NCBI RefSeq assembly: GCF_900100435.1
Contig: NZ_FNEX01000023.1
Location: forward strand, 38,951 to 102,950
Length of the DNA stretch: 64,000 nt
Reading direction: 5' to 3'
Source of the DNA: Pedobacter sp. ok626
Lineage (GTDB): Bacteria > Bacteroidota > Bacteroidia > Sphingobacteriales > Sphingobacteriaceae
Part shown: piece after piece, positions 60,786 to 64,000 of the stretch
Numbering within the stretch: the first letter of the stretch is position 1
Layout of the letters: every line of letters starts with the position of its first letter
The notes under the pieces: model-generated
What the model saw: the letters and a program-made list of their open reading frames with translations, nothing else
Databases searched by the model: none
Told to the model about the DNA's origin: nothing
Program-made: the position numbers and the translations under genes

Positions 60786-61462
60786 ATAGATTTCAATTCT
60801 TTCTATTCCTAATAAGCTAGCGATACGGTGTAAAAGTAATACAGATTATTTTGCCCGTAAGATACCACAGGATAACTATCTTATTTGCATAATACACACA
60901 ATATTTCTGAAAAATAAATCACTACATCTTCATGTAGTTGCAAGCTATATAGATTGAATAATACACATTAAATATTTATTAATACACATTTCGTGTGTAT
61001 TAATAAATATTTAATGTGTATTATTTTTTTTATATGGAGGTATTGCGATTAGGTAGTTTTGCACAACAAAGTTAACACGCAAAATGATTAAATCGCTCAG
61101 TACAACACACACAACTCTAAAAAAGCTATATCCTGTAGCAGATAAAATTAAGCTCTTTCAAAAGTCTTTAAACCTGTATTTACCTATGGAAGTAAATCCT
61201 GTCCGTAGAGTTTCAATTTTACGATTAAGCTAAATAAGGAAAAAATATTTGACCACTGGCTGTATTTAGAATCTGATCTCTTTTGGCTAACTCATTAAAA
61301 AAGATAAGGGGAGACCAAGAGTTTAAGGAATATATAAAAAATCTATTCCTGATTGAAGTTTGAAATCATCTACCTATGAAAAACATCACTCACTTTTTTA
61401 AAGCCTACAGGATAACATTCAAGACAAAATTATAACATGGTAACATTCTACTAAATCATCAC
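60786..61462. other. 677-bp intergenic region before the giant surface protein
   Basis: Holds a small hairpin (60921-60938), a 32-bp-arm perfect palindrome (60957-61025), a TAGTTTTG -7-like box (61054-61061) and a 49-codon frame 61084-61233 that starts 23 bp after the box. The frame has no recognisable product and is not called as a gene. A long 5' untranslated region for the surface protein is likely. Confidence 0.55.
60957..61025. repeat. perfect palindrome with 32-bp arms
   Basis: Left arm 60957-60988 and right arm 60994-61025 are exact reverse complements with spacer TTTCG; a T run follows on the plus strand. Arms are built on ATAATACACA and TAAATATTTA. A related ATAATACACA-C-AATATTT stands alone at about 60889-60906. 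Confidence 0.9.
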
Positions 61463-64000
61463 ATGAGACACTCTACTAAATTCTATTATGTTAGTTACCT
61501 ATTGATCTGCTTCCTCTTCATAGCTCAATTCAGCTACGCTGACGGTTCAAAGGACCTTTATCCTAGCGGAAAAACAGGAAGACGGGCTTATTTACGAGCT
61601 TATACAACTCCCACTCCTAATTGGCCCTTTGCCAACGATGGAACTCATTTTGTTTATGCTAAAGTTGGGGAAGTCATTACATTAGCCTCCAGTGCACAAA
61701 GTACAGGGGGGAATTCTCGGATTCGATTATTTGCCCCTTCTGGAACTCAGGTGATAGACAACACGACAGATGGTCAGATCGCTAACCGGACAGCAGAACT
61801 GGCTGGCCCCAGATTTTTTGGGCAGGCTGCCGGAGGAAATCGATATTTACCAATATATCATACGGTTACCACTGAAGGGATTTATCGGGTAGAATTTGTG
61901 GCAAGAGGAACTGGGGATCCTGGAACCTCTTATAATGCTGATGCAAACTGGACAGAAGCAAATGATGCTGGTATTCGCGCTTGGGATGTGTCTGTAATTA
62001 ATACTACAAATGATGGTTTTATTTCCGGAAGAACTTATGTGAATGTATTAAACCTGACCAATGGACTTACTTCCCCAAATACCACTGGCTTTGAGGGTAT
62101 ACTACATATTTTAACAAAGGATGGATATACTTACCGTGTAAACAATAATGGCAACAATGGTCTGTATTTCACTTTTTTGGTGAATAACAATGGTTTTTTA
62201 AATCAGAGTACACAAGAACCTATTTATAAAAGTTTAAATACCACAACGGGTTTAAGTGGACAAATTCATGATCCTAATACTGCTGATAATTCGAAACAGA
62301 TCACCCAAAAATTGTTTTATGCATTACCGGCAAATGATTTACCTACAACTGGGAGTGGAGCAGTACCCGGTGGTAACACATGGCTGAAGAATGCAATAGT
62401 TTTACCTGAGGTAACTGATGTAAAGCTAGTGGGGGTGGATGGAACGGTAGGACAAGTGAGTAACAGGGGTGGGTATATAAGATTCACCGCAGGAACACAA
62501 GGTAATGTTGCAATTTTAATAGAAAGTACCGAGAGCCCTGTAGCATTTGCTCCCCGTACAATTACCGGGTTTGCTACCTCAGGTGTTAATAATGTTTTGT
62601 GGGATGGAAAAGATGGTACGGGCACTCCAATGCCCGCAGGAAATGTTCCGGCTAAAGTCACAATATCTTTGCAAGGTGCTGAAGTCCATTTTCCATTTTT
62701 TGATATGGAATATAATAGCTTAGGAACCATAATTGAACTTTTGGACCATAATAACCTTAATAATGTGGTTTCAGATCTCGTATATTGGAACGATACAGGT
62801 ATTTCTCCTCCAACCAGCGGAAGCAGTCCTAGTCCAATTAATAACAGTCAGTTGGCACCGAGTAATAGCACGGGTATTTCTAGTAACAGCAATGGACATA
62901 AATGGGGTGTAGGTGGTAGCGGAACTGGAGGTCTGTTCGGTGATAACAGATCCATTGACACATGGACTTTTATTAAGGGAGCTAATGCGGAAATCGTATC
63001 TACTCTAGTTGTAAAAATTGCAGATCTGAAAATATCGGAAATCACTCCCAATAAAACTGCCATTGTTCCCGGTGATAATGTAACTTATACTGTAAAAGTT
63101 AAAAATGATGGGCCAAGTAATGTAGAGGGTGCTCCGTTTACTTTTGTAATACCAACAGGTTTCAATCCGCAATCATTTACATTTTCGGGAAATGGTTGTG
63201 GCACAGAAGCACTAGCACTTAGTTATGACGCTGCGACCAGAACATATTCATCTCGTTTAGATCTCCCTAATGGTTGTGAGATCACCTATAACGTTACCGT
63301 ATCAGTAACCAATACTACCGTTGCTGGGAATCAACAGGTAACAGCTACTATATTGCGCCCTAATGATGTAACGGATCCTGATGCGACAAGTAACATAACA
63401 CCTATTGTACCACCAACTGACCCATATGTAGAATGTGCCAACAATGGTTTAGGCGTAGCCTGTAATAATATTTTGAATAATACCGATGTCGTATTTACTA
63501 ATATTCCATCATCGCCTGGTATGCGTTTAACCAAAACCGGTACTTATGCAGATAGCAACGGTGATGGAAAAGTAAACGTTGGTGATAAGATCAACTATAC
63601 TTTTAAGGTAGAGAATACGGGTAATGTGAGTCTATCTGATATCAGTATCAGCGATCCAAAGGTGACGGTGAGCGGTGGGCCAATATCTCTTGCGCCAAAC
63701 GCGGTTGACAATACGAGCTTTACCGCAGTTTATACTTTAACCCAAGCGGATGTAGATAAAGGTGGGGTGTATAACCTGGCTACTGCCACTGGTAAAGACC
63801 CTTCGAACAATCCAGTAACTGACGAGTCGGAGAGTGGTAACGCTGCGGGTGGTACTCCTGGTATGCCTCCGGTAGACCCTGCTTGTCCGGCCTGTACGAT
63901 TACGGCATTGCCATCATCGCCTGGTATGCGTCTGACCAAAACCGGTACTTATGCAGATAGCAACGGTGACGGAAAAGTAAACGTTGGTGATAAGATCAAC
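61463..64000 (+). CDS. giant secreted repeat protein (DUF11-like), 5' part
   Basis: The ATG at 61463 opens a frame of 846 codons that is still open at the right edge. A signal peptide (YVSYLLICFLFIAQFSYA, about 9-26) is followed by about 480 residues of beta-rich sequence without a named domain, then a DUF11-like unit (SEITPNKTAIVPGDNVTYTVKVKNDGPSNVEG). From about residue 680 a 135-residue repeat starts: SSPGMRLTKTGTYADSNGDGKVNVGDKINYTFKVENTGN, with a calcium-loop-like DSNGDGKVNVGD; a second copy begins at nucleotide 63911. Such proteins are usually large adhesins with a C-terminal sorting signal; that end is outside the window. Exposed at the cell surface or secreted. Confidence 0.88.
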   Translation, partial: MRHSTKFYYVSYLLICFLFIAQFSYADGSKDLYPSGKTGRRAYLRAYTTPTPNWPFANDGTHFVYAKVGEVITLASSAQSTGGNSRIRLFAPSGTQVIDNTTDGQIANRTAELAGPRFFGQAAGGNRYLPIYHTVTTEGIYRVEFVARGTGDPGTSYNADANWTEANDAGIRAWDVSVINTTNDGFISGRTYVNVLNLTNGLTSPNTTGFEGILHILTKDGYTYRVNNNGNNGLYFTFLVNNNGFLNQSTQEPIYKSLNTTTGLSGQIHDPNTADNSKQITQKLFYALPANDLPTTGSGAVPGGNTWLKNAIVLPEVTDVKLVGVDGTVGQVSNRGGYIRFTAGTQGNVAILIESTESPVAFAPRTITGFATSGVNNVLWDGKDGTGTPMPAGNVPAKVTISLQGAEVHFPFFDMEYNSLGTIIELLDHNNLNNVVSDLVYWNDTGISPPTSGSSPSPINNSQLAPSNSTGISSNSNGHKWGVGGSGTGGLFGDNRSIDTWTFIKGANAEIVSTLVVKIADLKISEITPNKTAIVPGDNVTYTVKVKNDGPSNVEGAPFTFVIPTGFNPQSFTFSGNGCGTEALALSYDAATRTYSSRLDLPNGCEITYNVTVSVTNTTVAGNQQVTATILRPNDVTDPDATSNITPIVPPTDPYVECANNGLGVACNNILNNTDVVFTNIPSSPGMRLTKTGTYADSNGDGKVNVGDKINYTFKVENTGNVSLSDISISDPKVTVSGGPISLAPNAVDNTSFTAVYTLTQADVDKGGVYNLATATGKDPSNNPVTDESESGNAAGGTPGMPPVDPACPACTITALPSSPGMRLTKTGTYADSNGDGKVNVGDKIN
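63506..64000 (+). repeat. 405-bp tandem repeat in the surface protein
   Basis: The 90 bases 63911-64000 match 63506-63595 at 87 positions, and the three differences are all synonymous. The period is 405 bp (135 residues). More copies probably follow to the right. Confidence 0.9.

Noticed and set aside
61084..61233. 49-codon frame after the large palindrome
   Set aside because: It has a promoter-like box upstream but no family, no second supporting feature and unremarkable composition; recorded only within the intergenic entry.
1..64000. CRISPR arrays, rRNA genes and known insertion sequences
   Set aside because: No regularly spaced repeats with unique spacers, no rRNA sequence, and no transposase other than the serine recombinase was found.

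Overview
The window looks like chromosome of a Pedobacter-like member of the Bacteroidota (Sphingobacteriaceae). The reasons are the gene families present (TonB-dependent receptor, DUF4625, DUF5686, NamZ/DUF1343, SCC-style short atpDC locus), the general lack of Shine-Dalgarno sequences, and promoters of the Bacteroidota type (TTG, about 20 bp, TAnnTTTG); a perfect example sits in front of the single tRNA gene. Taxonomy below family is inference.

Layout. 1-0.8 kb: end-truncated alpha/beta hydrolase. 1.0-10.0 kb: haem biosynthesis operon hemA, hemC-hemD fusion, hemB, hemL, a two-component system with a small TPR protein, hemE and hemJ, closed by an intrinsic terminator. 10.1-12.1 kb: ECF sigma factor, probable anti-sigma and outer-membrane barrel. 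12.2-15.9 kb: an ABC ATPase and a DUF5686 outer-membrane protein. 16.0-20.6 kb: minus-strand operon of a Cys/His-rich small protein, TonB receptor and three small lipoproteins, probably metal uptake. 20.7-22.8 kb: GNAT, NamZ, lipoprotein. 22.9-38.9 kb: one long minus-strand branched-chain amino acid operon (ilvE, ilvD, ilvB, ilvN, DinB, ilvC, dual ABC ATPase, leuA, leuC, leuD, a second IPMS/citramalate synthase, leuB, ilvA), headed by what reads as a classical attenuator: a 27-residue leader peptide very rich in Ile/Leu/Val, mutually exclusive hairpins and a terminator. 39.2-41.0 kb: atpD-atpC. 41.3-43.0 kb: SDR reductase, peroxiredoxin, tRNA-Arg(ACG).

43.2-55.9 kb is a mobile island. It carries a large serine recombinase at one end and is bounded by a 15-bp direct repeat (43227-43241 and 55903-55917). 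Its cargo looks like phage defence: a HEPN-motif protein, a GHKL ATPase fused to a Shedu-like PD-(D/E)XK nuclease, a reverse transcriptase with a helical C-terminal extension, a winged-helix protein, and on the other strand two more nuclease-fold proteins, two very AT-rich unknown genes and one frameshifted gene. The combination is the best candidate for an undescribed system in the window.

56.2-64 kb: two small unknown genes, a hybrid PAS histidine kinase, DinB protein, Crp/Fnr regulator, XRE regulator, a 32-bp-arm perfect palindrome, and the start of a giant secreted repeat protein that runs off the right edge.
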